From an uncultured Eubacteriales bacterium (GTDB lineage: Bacteria > Bacillota > Clostridia > Oscillospirales > CAG-272): 64,000 nucleotides of DNA. The stretch covers positions 14,982-78,981 of the forward strand of contig CATYXQ010000003.1 of NCBI GenBank assembly GCA_958414825.1, written 5' to 3'. This document shows, in pieces, positions 9,669-18,400 of this stretch (positions are counted from its first letter, which is position 1; each line of letters begins with the position of its first letter). The notes beneath the pieces are model-generated. The model was not told where the DNA came from and made no database searches. It worked only from the letters and a program-made list of their open reading frames with translations. A program made the translations under genes and the position numbers.

Positions 9669-10955
9669 ATGAAGTATTCCGAACGCTCAACAGAAGAAAA
9701 AAAAGAACTGCTGAAACGCGCGCAGATCGAATTTGACTGTCTGTGCAAGCTCAAGCTTTCGCTCGACCTCTCGCGCGGCAAGCCGATCACCGAGCAGCTC
9801 GATTTGTCCGACGCGCTTTTGACCTCGATCACCGGCGAACACGGCGATTACATCGGCGAGCGCGGCTTTGATTACCGCAACTATGGTCTGCTCGACGGGA
9901 TTCCGGAAGCGAAGCGGCTGTTTTCACAGCTGCTCGACATCCCGAGTGAAAATCTGTTCGTCGGCGGCAACTCCAGCCTGAATATGATCTACGACGCGCT
10001 CACCCGCCTGATGCTGCACGGCGCGCCCGGCGTAGACATTCCCTGGTGCAAATACGACCGCGTCAAATTCATCTGTCCCGCGCCCGGCTACGACCGGCAC
10101 TTCGCTATGCTCGAAACGCTCGGCATCGAGATGATTACAGTCGAATATCTCGAAAACGGCCTGCTCGACATTGACCGCGTGGAAGCGCTTGCGCGCGATC
10201 CCGAAGTACACGGCATGATCTGCGTGCCGAAATACTCCAATCCGACCGGCGCGACGTATCCGCGCGACGTCGTGCGCCGTCTGGCCAAGATGGAGTGCGC
10301 CGCGCCCGACTTCCGCATTGTGTGGGACAACGCCTATGTGGTGCACGACATCTACACTGAGGAGCATTTGGCCAATATCTTTGAGTTCGGACGCCGCTAC
10401 GGCACCGAGGATCGGATTCTGTATTTTGCCTCGACCTCCAAGATCACATTCCCGGGTTCAGGAGTCGCGGTCATGGCGCTGAGCGAAACCAATATGGCAC
10501 AGGCCAAAAAGCTCATCGGCATTCAGACCATCAGCTTCGACAAGCTCAATCAGCTTCGGCACGTCCGTTTCCTGAAAGACGCCGCGCATGTGCATGAACT
10601 CATGAAACAACATGCAGAGATCATTCGGCCAAAGTTCGATATTGTGTTTGAATCGCTGGAAGCCGAACTCGGCGGACTGGGCATCGCAAGCTGGACAAAG
10701 CCGAACGGCGGCTATTTCATCAGCCTGACGCTGCTTGACGGCTGCGCAAAGCGCGTCTGGAATCTGATGAAGCAGGCCGGCGTAGTTTTGACCGCCGCGG
10801 GCGCGACCTATCCGTACGGAAAGGATCCGCGCGACGCGAATCTGCGTCTTGCGCCGACCTATTCGCCCGCGCACGAGCTTGAAGTCTGCATTCAGGCGCT
10901 GTCCGCGTGCGTCCGCCTGGCGTCGCTCGAAAAAATGCTCGCCGACGAAGCGTAA
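9669..10955 (+). CDS. Class I aminotransferase, aspartate type (PF12897-like)
   Basis: 428 residues. The sequence follows the PLP fold type I plan: the SRGKP and YRNYGLLDGIPEAK segments, the NSSLNMIYD phosphate-binding region, VPKYSNPTGATY, WDNAYVVHD, and the PLP lysine in FASTSKITFPGSG (about K258). This subgroup, annotated as alanine-glyoxylate or aspartate aminotransferase, catalyses aspartate plus 2-oxoglutarate transamination in the members studied. It starts 45 bases after asnS, which fits a shared aspartate/asparagine theme, and ends just before a terminator. The exact substrate is inferred. Confidence 0.85.
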   Translation: MKYSERSTEEKKELLKRAQIEFDCLCKLKLSLDLSRGKPITEQLDLSDALLTSITGEHGDYIGERGFDYRNYGLLDGIPEAKRLFSQLLDIPSENLFVGGNSSLNMIYDALTRLMLHGAPGVDIPWCKYDRVKFICPAPGYDRHFAMLETLGIEMITVEYLENGLLDIDRVEALARDPEVHGMICVPKYSNPTGATYPRDVVRRLAKMECAAPDFRIVWDNAYVVHDIYTEEHLANIFEFGRRYGTEDRILYFASTSKITFPGSGVAVMALSETNMAQAKKLIGIQTISFDKLNQLRHVRFLKDAAHVHELMKQHAEIIRPKFDIVFESLEAELGGLGIASWTKPNGGYFISLTLLDGCAKRVWNLMKQAGVVLTAAGATYPYGKDPRDANLRLAPTYSPAHELEVCIQALSACVRLASLEKMLADEA

Positions 10956-10981
10956 GGCCGCGAATCTGCCTACATAAAACC

Positions 10982-11020
10982 GCGCCCGAAGCGAAACACT
11001 TTCGCTTCGGGGCGCTTTTT
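10982..11020 (+). terminator. Intrinsic terminator after the aminotransferase
   Basis: A GCGCCCGAAGCGAAA arm pairs with TTTCGCTTCGGGGCGC (one bulged base) around a 3-base loop and runs straight into TTTTT. It closes the asnS-aminotransferase unit. Confidence 0.85.
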
Positions 11021-11128
11021 AGACAGTACAGGCTTTGAAGCCGCACGCTGTATTGGCCGCTTCGATTTCTTTGCGCCGGACGGCAATGAACGGCAGGCGG
11101 AAGTATCTGCCGATATGCAGCATGAGAC

Positions 11129-11157
11129 TTGACAAAAAACCTTTTTTTGTATATAAC
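11129..11157 (+). promoter_or_regulatory. Promoter for the MATE gene, abutting the repeat element
   Basis: TTGACA (11129-11134), 17 bases, TATAAC (11152-11157). The -10 hexamer coincides with the left edge of the three-hairpin repeat, so the element would form the start of the transcript. The MATE start is about 250 bases further on, giving a long leader. Confidence 0.65.
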
Positions 11158-11266
11158 GAAATGAAGATGTCCCCCGCCTCAAAGGCGGCGGGTTCCACTT
11201 CATTTTTTCAGCGGGCGTACAATCCCGTTGAAAACGTTGAATCACGGGGCAAAGCCCCCTATTGAA
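11152..11266 (+). repeat. Three-hairpin repeat element, copy 1
   Basis: About 115 bases almost identical to the reverse complement of 19526-19641. Hairpin A: AATGAAG and CTTCATT enclose a CCCCGCC...GGCGG stem and are followed by TTTTTT, so it has the form of a terminator. Hairpin B pairs CAGCGGG with CCCGTTG (perfect CCCGCTG in copy 2). Hairpin C pairs GGGGC with GCCCC around AAA. The copies differ at a few positions, mostly outside the stems or compensated. No coding sequence is seen inside. It looks like a REP/MITE-type element. Confidence 0.8.
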
Positions 11267-11281
11267 TTAAGCTCTACGGTC

Positions 11282-11352
11282 GGAGGATCTGCAAACAGGA
11301 TCTGTAAGGTTGGATAAGACGCGGAAACACCCATTTTATCCGGCCTTTTGTT
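11282..11352 (+). promoter_or_regulatory. Terminator-like attenuator in the MATE leader
   Basis: AAGGTTGGATAA pairs over 12 positions (two G-U pairs) with TTATCCGGCCTT around a 17-base loop and is followed by TTGTTTTATTC and seven Ts. It lies 60 bases before the MATE start and inside its transcript. Just before it the octamer AGGATCTG occurs twice, 13 bases apart. The layout suits a riboswitch or attenuation control, but I could not match a known aptamer class. Confidence 0.55.
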
Positions 11353-11412
11353 TTATTCTTTTTTTCATGGGAATACTCTATTCAAAGAGCGTTTTCTATA
11401 AGGAGGCGCGCC

Positions 11413-12744
11413 GTGCGTACACAGTCTGTTTATGAAAAACCCATAGAACTGCATACTGTTCTCAAATTTACGCTGCCTACCATGCTGATGATGGCGTTTA
11501 CCTCGCTGTATACGCTGGTAGACGGCGTTGTCGTCTCGCGCTTTGTGGGAACGGACGCCCTCTCCGCGATCAACATCGTCTTTCCGCTGATTACCATGAT
11601 AAGCGGCGTCGGCTTTATGTTCAGCACAGGCGGTACGGCCATCGCCGCCAAGCGCATGGGCGAGGGCAGACAGGCCGACGCCAATTCTTTCTTTACCCTG
11701 CTGGCGCTTGCGACCGGCGCGGTCAGTCTCCTGCTCTCTGCCGGAACGCTTGCGCTCGGCGACGAACTCTATTATCTGCTCGGCGCGGACGATTCGCTGC
11801 TCGACTACTGCGTGCAGTACGGTCGAATCATGCTGCTCGGCAACGCCGTCTCCATGCTGCAAATTTTGTTTCAAAGCTTTCTGATTGCCGCCGACCGACC
11901 GCGGCTCGGACTGATTTTGACCGTTTTGTGCGGGCTTTGCAATATGATATTGGACGTGCTTTTCGTCCATACGCTCGACATGGGCATTGCGGGCGCGGCT
12001 GCCGCAACCATTACCAGCGCGGCTGTCGGCTGTGTGTTCCCGATTTTTTACTTTATGTCCGGAAGGACGGCTCTGCGCTTTTCCCGCCCGGTATTCGACG
12101 GACGGGCGCTGCTCTTTGCCATGGCCAACGGCTCCTCCGAGATGGTTTCCAATCTGGCAAGCTCGGTGACAACATTTCTCTACAACATACAGATGCTCCG
12201 GCTTGCGGGCAACGCGGGCGTTGCGGCGATCACGGCCGTTTTGTACTCGCAGTTTTTGTTTTCCTCTTTGCTGATCGGGTTCACGACCGGATGCGCGCCG
12301 CTGGTCAGCTTCCACTACGGCGCCGGGAACCGGGAAAAGCTGCGCGCGCTGTTCCGCCTCTGTCTGCGGATCGTCTTTACGGTTTCGGGCGCGATGTTCC
12401 TTTTGGCCGAGCTTTCGGCGGAAAGCGCAATCGGCGTCTTTGCCGGAAACGACGCCGCCATGGCCGAAATCGGCGTCCGAGGCTTTCGCATATTCTCCGT
12501 TTCCTATTTGCTTTGCGGATTGAATATTTTTGCCTCCGGTTTTTTCACCGCGCTCTGTAACGGGAAAGTTTCCGCGGGCATTTCGGTACTGCGCACCTTT
12601 TTGCTGCAGGTGGGCGCGATTCTGCTGCTGCCGCTGATTTTTAAAGTGGACGGCGTATTTGCCGCAATCCCCGTGGCCGAGCTTTTGACCGCTTTTATAT
12701 CGGCGGCGCTCTTCGCCCGCTTCAGACGGCGGTACGGATACTGA
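11413..12744 (+). CDS. MATE-family multidrug/organic cation efflux transporter
   Basis: 443 residues with about 12 membrane helices in two matching halves. The N-terminal LHTVLKFTLPTMLMMAFTSLYTLVDGVVVSRFVG is the typical MATE start (Na+ or H+ coupled antiporters exporting drugs or metabolites). The start is GTG at 11413 with AAGGAGG 6 bases upstream; no in-frame ATG with a ribosome site competes. It is monocistronic between its long structured leader and a perfect bidirectional terminator. The leader suggests control by a small molecule that may also be the exported compound. Confidence 0.9.
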   Translation: MRTQSVYEKPIELHTVLKFTLPTMLMMAFTSLYTLVDGVVVSRFVGTDALSAINIVFPLITMISGVGFMFSTGGTAIAAKRMGEGRQADANSFFTLLALATGAVSLLLSAGTLALGDELYYLLGADDSLLDYCVQYGRIMLLGNAVSMLQILFQSFLIAADRPRLGLILTVLCGLCNMILDVLFVHTLDMGIAGAAAATITSAAVGCVFPIFYFMSGRTALRFSRPVFDGRALLFAMANGSSEMVSNLASSVTTFLYNIQMLRLAGNAGVAAITAVLYSQFLFSSLLIGFTTGCAPLVSFHYGAGNREKLRALFRLCLRIVFTVSGAMFLLAELSAESAIGVFAGNDAAMAEIGVRGFRIFSVSYLLCGLNIFASGFFTALCNGKVSAGISVLRTFLLQVGAILLLPLIFKVDGVFAAIPVAELLTAFISAALFARFRRRYGY

Positions 12745-12783
12745 AAAAAAGCGTCGGGAAACAAAGTTTCCCGACGCTTTTTT
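12745..12783. terminator. Bidirectional terminator between MATE and GH43
   Basis: A perfect GCGTCGGGAAAC/GTTTCCCGACGC stem with an AAA loop, flanked by seven As and six Ts, so it serves both converging genes (MATE on plus, the glycosidase on minus). Confidence 0.92.
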
Positions 12784-12785
12784 CT

Positions 12786-14765
12786 TTATTCCCCAGAGGG
12801 AGCAAAACGCGATTCATACTGAGACACAGGCTCTCCGAACACCGGCATTCCGCTCTCGTCAAAACCGAACTTCTGCACATGCAGATACCGCTCGCCTTTT
12901 TCGGTCGTGCGCGCATGGTAGGCTAACCAATATTCGGCGCCGTCGGGCGACAGAAATACCGAGCAGTGCCCGGGCGCGTAAACATTGTTTCCGGCGGTGA
13001 ACATGACCTTGTCATATTTTGTCCAGCTGGCTTTGGAGAGAATATCGGTCCCGGTAAACTCCAAAAGACCAAGACAATAGTAGGGTGAAGTCACATTGTT
13101 TGCGCTGTACACAAGGAACAGGCGTCCGTCATGCTCAAAGGTGTACGGCCCCTCGTTTACTTTGCCGTCTTTCGTTTCAAAATCAAAGGTCGCGCTGGAC
13201 AGAACCGATATTCGCTTGGGATCAATTGTCCAGGGGTTTTCAAGTCTTGCGATGGTGATTACGTTGCCGTTTAAAATGCGCGCGCAGGTCACGTAATTTT
13301 CTCCCTGATAGGTGAACACATGCGCGTCGATGGCCCAGAGCGTATCGTTTAAAAAGCCTTTAAAAATATAGTCGCCGTATGGGTCGTCGCCGACGGCCTC
13401 AAGACAGAACAGACGAATGGATTTCGCCGGTTTGCCGCTCCCTTTTTCGGAAAGATCGGTCGCGCCGCTGGCGTAGATATACCATTTGCCGTCTACTTTT
13501 ACGATCTCAGGCGCGTACAGCTTATGCTTGATCTCGCCCGTGTCGCTGGCCACATAAACGTCCTTGCCCTCGGCCGTGCGCAATTCGGCCAGTGTTTTTG
13601 CCCGGTAGAGCGTCACGCGGTCGTTTTTCGGCGAGGAGTACACCGCATAGTAGTACGCCGTTTCATGGTCGTATATGATGCAGGGGTCGCCGCCCGGAGT
13701 GGCTGTGCGCAGCGGATTTTGAATAAAGTCACGCATCTTTGAATCCTCATCTGTCAAATCAATTCCCACTTTGCCCTCGATATATTCTTCCGCAAAATAC
13801 TGGCAAAGACGGCGCAAAACCGTATTGGAAGCGCCTCGCAGACAGACCGAGGTTCCCTCGATCAAAAGGGCGGCTTCTGTCCCGGTGAGCGAACCGGCTT
13901 TCCGGCTGATCGCGCGCGTGGTATCGCCGATGACGATTTCATTGGCCGCCGCGGGCGCGGAGTCGTCTATAACCGGCAGCTCTGTGCCGTATGCTTCTTT
14001 TACGGCGTCGGCCAAATCCCTGGCGGCAATTGTCTCAATCGCGTTCGCGCCGGCGCCGACGACAATGGTATATTCCGTGATTGGCGCCCCGCCGATGCGC
14101 AGACCGCCGGCTGAAGTTTCAGCCAAAACCGCAGCCATCGCCTGCGCGTCCACAGCGCCTGCCTGAACCAGCCGGTCGCAAAGCCTGTCCCCGGATTTCG
14201 GCGCAGCGGTCAGCGCGCGGTAGCAGATCTGAAATGCGTCCCCGCGGCAAAAAGTCGCGCCCGGCGCGCTGTTTTCGGTCAGTCCCGCAGTCTTGGCGAG
14301 CGTGAACGGATCGCTCCACACAAAGTCTCCGCCGCCGTCGTTTGCATCCTCATACCCAAGCACGCGCAGAATGCTCGTCAGAAACGCCGCTTCCGTGATG
14401 CCTGCATCCGTGCCGAAGCGGGTTTTGTCAATCCCCTGCGCAATGCCGTTCGTATAGACGTATCCCACATACGGCGCCGCCCATGCGGGCACGTCCGAAA
14501 ACGGATGCGCAAAACTTCCCTCCAAAGCCTCGGCCTCCGCGCCGAGAAAGCGCACTACAAGCGCCATGGCCTGCGCGCGCGTCAAACTGTCCTCCAGCGC
14601 AAAATTCACGCCGCCGTCCGCCGCGGCATAGCCCTGCACAAGTCCGAGCTTGTACAGCGCCTCGGCGCTCGACCTGGAAGCGTCCGCCGCAGCGGAAGCC
14701 GGCAGCGCGCTGAATAAAATCAAAAATGCCAGAAATACAGAAATAATTTGGATTGGTTTTTTCAT
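12786..14765 (-). CDS. Secreted SLH-anchored GH43-type glycosidase
   Basis: 659 residues. Start ATG at 14765 (GGAGGG 7 bases upstream) is preferred to a GTG two codons earlier. Signal peptide residues 1-27. Residues about 35-195 hold S-layer-homology-like repeats (SSAEALYKLGLVQGY, FSDVPAWAAPYVGYVYTNGI, ITEAAFLTSILRVLGY), which anchor proteins to cell-wall polymers. Residues about 215-345 resemble the small N-terminal domain found before GH67/DUF4838-type enzymes (EYTIVVGAGANAIETIAARD, EIVIGDTTRA). The C-terminal five-bladed propeller carries the GH43 triad candidates D360 (GGDPCIIYD), D480 (IDAHVF) and E538 (NEGPYTF). GH43 enzymes cut arabinan, arabinoxylan or xylan side chains. It has its own promoter. 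Confidence 0.82.
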   Translation of the reverse strand: MKKPIQIISVFLAFLILFSALPASAAADASRSSAEALYKLGLVQGYAAADGGVNFALEDSLTRAQAMALVVRFLGAEAEALEGSFAHPFSDVPAWAAPYVGYVYTNGIAQGIDKTRFGTDAGITEAAFLTSILRVLGYEDANDGGGDFVWSDPFTLAKTAGLTENSAPGATFCRGDAFQICYRALTAAPKSGDRLCDRLVQAGAVDAQAMAAVLAETSAGGLRIGGAPITEYTIVVGAGANAIETIAARDLADAVKEAYGTELPVIDDSAPAAANEIVIGDTTRAISRKAGSLTGTEAALLIEGTSVCLRGASNTVLRRLCQYFAEEYIEGKVGIDLTDEDSKMRDFIQNPLRTATPGGDPCIIYDHETAYYYAVYSSPKNDRVTLYRAKTLAELRTAEGKDVYVASDTGEIKHKLYAPEIVKVDGKWYIYASGATDLSEKGSGKPAKSIRLFCLEAVGDDPYGDYIFKGFLNDTLWAIDAHVFTYQGENYVTCARILNGNVITIARLENPWTIDPKRISVLSSATFDFETKDGKVNEGPYTFEHDGRLFLVYSANNVTSPYYCLGLLEFTGTDILSKASWTKYDKVMFTAGNNVYAPGHCSVFLSPDGAEYWLAYHARTTEKGERYLHVQKFGFDESGMPVFGEPVSQYESRFAPSGE

Positions 14766-14791
14766 AAACACCCTCCATGCTAAGAAATTCT

Positions 14792-14820
14792 ATATTATCA
14801 ATATACACGAAATTTGACAA
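14792..14820 (-). promoter_or_regulatory. Promoter for the SLH-GH43 gene
   Basis: On the minus strand TTGTCA (14820-14815), 17 bases, TAATAT (14797-14792), 27 bases before the ATG, in a marked AT-rich patch. Confidence 0.7.
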
Positions 14821-14965
14821 ATAGTAAATACAAATTCAAAGACTTCTTGTATAATAAATATAATTGTTTGATTCCCAAAAGGCGCGGGCTTGCGGTACAA
14901 AGGACGCGCGTGCATAAGAGCCCCGGAAAGCCCATTTTTTTATATGCGCCCTGCTTTTCCGCAAT

Positions 14966-14996
14966 ATAAAAAGGCCGTCCGCAGACGGCCTTTCTA
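14966..14996 (-). terminator. Terminator of the 31-residue peptide gene
   Basis: AAAGGCCGTC pairs perfectly with GACGGCCTTT around TGCG and runs into TTTTTAT on the minus strand, 40 bases after the peptide's stop codon. Confidence 0.85.
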
Positions 14997-15035
14997 AAAA
15001 GGAGGAAAAGAGCATAGCCCCGGCAACAGAAAAAA

Positions 15036-15131
15036 TTACAGAAATACGGAGCCCTGCGCAGTCAGTGCGACAAACAGCAAAACGGCGGCAGCCGCGACAA
15101 AAAACGACCAAGACGGTTTCACGAGTTTCAT
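15036..15131 (-). CDS. 31-residue membrane peptide
   Basis: ATG at 15131 follows GGGAGGACAAT, a strong ribosome site. The product begins MKLVKPSWSFF, then a hydrophobic run rich in Ala, Val, Leu and Phe (residues 9-24), and ends TAQGSVFL: one membrane helix with a basic N terminus, so probably inside the membrane with its N terminus in the cytoplasm. The stop is followed by a clean terminator, making a self-contained gene. I do not recognise a family. It could be a small membrane regulator or a type I toxin-like peptide, and that is speculation. The ribosome site, hydrophobicity and terminator support a real gene. Confidence 0.6.
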   Translation of the reverse strand: MKLVKPSWSFFVAAAAVLLFVALTAQGSVFL

Positions 15132-15257
15132 ATTGTCCTCCCATGCGTTTGTTTCTATTCTTTAGTCGAATCCGCAAAACAAAATCCTCACCGGCAAGCC
15201 CGAATTTTTCCAAAACGCTTTTCCATCTGCCTTTTCTGCGCTTAAGCGCGCCCATAG

Positions 15258-15301
15258 AAAGCAATTGCCGGAGGCATACGTATGCCTCCGGCAATTGCTT
15301 T
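15258..15301. repeat. 44-base perfect palindrome
   Basis: AAAGCAATTGCCGGAGGCAT and its exact complement meet at a central AC/GT with no loop. The plus-strand side runs into TTTTCTTTT, so it could end a plus transcript; for the minus-strand dockerin gene, which ends 113 bases away, it is the first hairpin downstream but has only a weak T tract. Confidence 0.85.
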
Positions 15302-15414
15302 TCTTTTACCGTACAAGTCCCGGCGCGCGCCGCCGTCCCGGAACGCATAGATTCAATCGCTTTGACGCCGCTCCGCAAAGCAGGACGCGGCGGTTCGGTT
15401 TGTTTTCCGAAAAA

Positions 15415-18400
15415 TCAGAACATGCCGCGCAGAATCAAAAGCACGTCCTGCTCATTCACTCTGCCGTCCCGGTTCAGATCCGCATGTACAGGGTCAAAGC
15501 CGTCCGGCGTGCTGCCCGCAACATAGCGCAGCGTGCGAAAAATATCGGCAAAGGAAACCTGCCCGTCGCCGGTCACGTCGCCGGGCGCGCGGTTGCTCAC
15601 ATACCGCATCTCATCATCCACCCGCTCGGGTCGCGGATTTTCCGCGATTCCGGTATCTGCAAATCCGGAAATGCGTCTGCTAAGCGGCATCGCGTTCATC
15701 TGAATCGTAAACTCGGTATCCACCGGCTTCGGGTCGTCGATATGCGGCATTCCGTCCGACCAGGTCACATTCTGCATGTACATGCGGCGCATGGTATAGG
15801 CGGAATAGTGATAGGTTTTCGCGTGATAGACCGCGATCGTGTCCTTTCCGTCCGGGGAGACGGTCATGACCATCGCCCCCGGCGAATACACGCCGCTGTC
15901 ATAATCGACAAACTGGAAAGCCTCCGGGAACTTTTCCCAGAGCGACGCATCCAGGAGCGAATCCGACTGGGTTCCGTTGAACCGCATCAGTCCGGTACAG
16001 TATTCGTCGGTGCGGGTATGTCCGGCCGCGAAAATCAGCCAGAGCGTGCCGTCCGGTCCGTAGAACGGATACGGCCCCTCCATCAGATTTTTCTCATAAT
16101 CGTACATCGGAGAGGAGAAAACGACCTGCTTTGAAGCCATTGTATAGGGATTGGACATTTCGCAGACGCGCAGGCGCTGGATATGCGTCGGCGCAATGTC
16201 CGCCGCCGTATAAAAGCCGCTGCAGAACATATAGAGCTTGCCGCCATGCTCAATAAGCCGCTGCGAGAGATAGGAATACACGCTCGTATCAAGATTCTTC
16301 ATGCAGCCGATCATCGTATAACTGCCGGTCGGATCGTCGGGCTGTCCCTCCCAGACATACGGCAGGCGGTAATTCGCGCCCGTTTCCGCATCCAGGCCGG
16401 TCTGCGCGGCGGCATAGACATACCATCTGCCATCCAAATGATACAGCTGAGGCGCCCAGAGCGCGGTGATTTCCTGTCCCTCCGCCGCGTCGGCCTGCCC
16501 CCAGACGAGCACCGGCTCTACCTTGCCGATGTCGCACAGATTGGCCGCCTTTGCAATCCAGATAGCCGGTTTGGATTTATAATTCTTTGAAAACGTGTAG
16601 TAATACCAGCCGTCGGCAAATACCACAGACGGGTCGGCATAGCCCGCAATCGGATTCTGATAGGTTATCGTACCCTCAAATGTCGCGTCGGTCTTTACCC
16701 TTGCGCCGAGATTCAATCTGCTCTTCGGATTTCCGGCGGCGCCGGTTCCGCGGATTTGGCCAATCCGGCTGAAGTCGCCCTTTTGCAGATCGAGCGTAAA
16801 GCTGCCGTTCAGCGTCGGCGCGCCGCCCTGCGTAAGAAGCACATCCCCGCGCAAAGCGCCGCCAAGCACCACTGCGCAAATGTCGCCCGTTTGAATCACA
16901 TCCGCGCCGGGCAAACCGTAAATCGAACAGTCGATCTCGCCGCCCGTAATCAGAAGACTCGAATCGCCGGTGAGGTGATTCTGGCCGCTGATATAGACAC
17001 CGCCGGTGATTCTGCCGCCGTCAATGCGGAGATCCGTGCTGCCCGTGAGCTTGAATCCGGCCGGCGTAGCGGAATATGCGCCGCCCGAAACCACGCCCCA
17101 GGTACCGCTTTGAATCACCACTTTCGTGTCGGCCTTGAGGATTTTGCGCAGCGTGTGTGATCCGCCGGCAATCGCCGGATATTTCTCCACGCGCTTGCTT
17201 TCAAACAGGCTGCACTGCATATCCTCGCCGACGGTCAGCGGATTTCCCTCGGCGGAAATGCAGGTGGCGTTCGTCGCTGCAACGACATGCAGCCCGTATA
17301 AAACCGTCTCGCCGGACAGGCGCAGTTCATCCCAGAGTTCAAGATACGCATCCGACAGTCCGCGGTAGTCAATACCCATGTGCATACTGGTGACGGTCGT
17401 TTTTTTGTCGATTTTCGGAAGCGTCAGTCCGCCGCGCAGCGTCAGAGGCCCGCAGATGACGACCGTTTTACCGTCCGAGGCTTCCACGGCCGCTTTGAGG
17501 TCGCCCAAAGGCGAGAGCGGCGAGCTTCCGTCTCCGGTGCCGCCATCGGCAACAAAAACAGCCTCGTTTGGCGCGTACCGCTTTTCCGCCGCGCTGTAGT
17601 CCAAAAGCGCCCTGGAGGAGAGCAGCCCCTCCGCCGCCGTTATGCCGAACACGCCGACCGAGCGGCCGGAAGGCGTTTTGGCCGCCGCGACCCTGCGGCT
17701 TTTCACCGTGCCGCCAAGCAGGGATACGGCGCCGCTGTCTCCGCCGGTGGAAAACGCATAAATGTCGCCGGTGACGGTTCCGGAGCGAACCACGACCGCG
17801 GCGTTTCCGCCCTCGGCCGCGACGATTTCACCGACGGAGCCTCCGTCGATCACCACAAATACCGTCTCACCCGCATTCGCGACGCCGCCCGAAATACCGG
17901 CAAATTCGCCGGATCTCACTGTGATTTTTCTCGTGCCGCCGCCCGATGTGGAAAGCGTAACGCCGCTGCCGCCGGCGACTCCCTCGCCCACCGTCAACGA
18001 GCCGGCGGCCGACAATGCGCCCTGTCCGGCAAGCTTGACCCCGTCAAGCGTCAGCGAACCCGCACAGGAGAGCGCGCCGTCAAGCGTCAGCGTAGCGCCG
18101 TAATCGACGCCGTTCCAGTTGTCGGTGATGCGCAGAACCTTGCCGTCCGCGGCGGAAAGCGCGGCGCCCGCCGCAGAAATATCGCCGCAGAGCACAACGA
18201 CGCCGTTTTCGGCGGAAAGCGTCTTTTTCGCCGTGGCGGGCGACAGGCCGTCGGCCGCGTCGTCTCCGTCCCCTCGGACAAATACGACCGGATCAAAGCC
18301 GAGCACGCGCAGTCCCTGCTCATAGTAGGTATAGTCAATGTTCGGAATCGCGTTGCCGCGCACACACGCCGCGTCAAAGCCCTCAAAGCCCCTGGAAAAC

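Noticed and set aside
11019..11123. 34-residue minus frame (starts MLHIGRYFRLPFIAV)
   Set aside because: Composition looks protein-like, but there is no ribosome site and its 3' end runs into the aminotransferase terminator. Kept only as a possible gene remnant.
11282..11345. TPP-riboswitch-like word (CAGGATCTG..GGATAA..GCGG) before the MATE gene
   Set aside because: The CTGAGA motif and the first stem of the TPP aptamer are missing, so the resemblance is partial; left as an unassigned attenuator.
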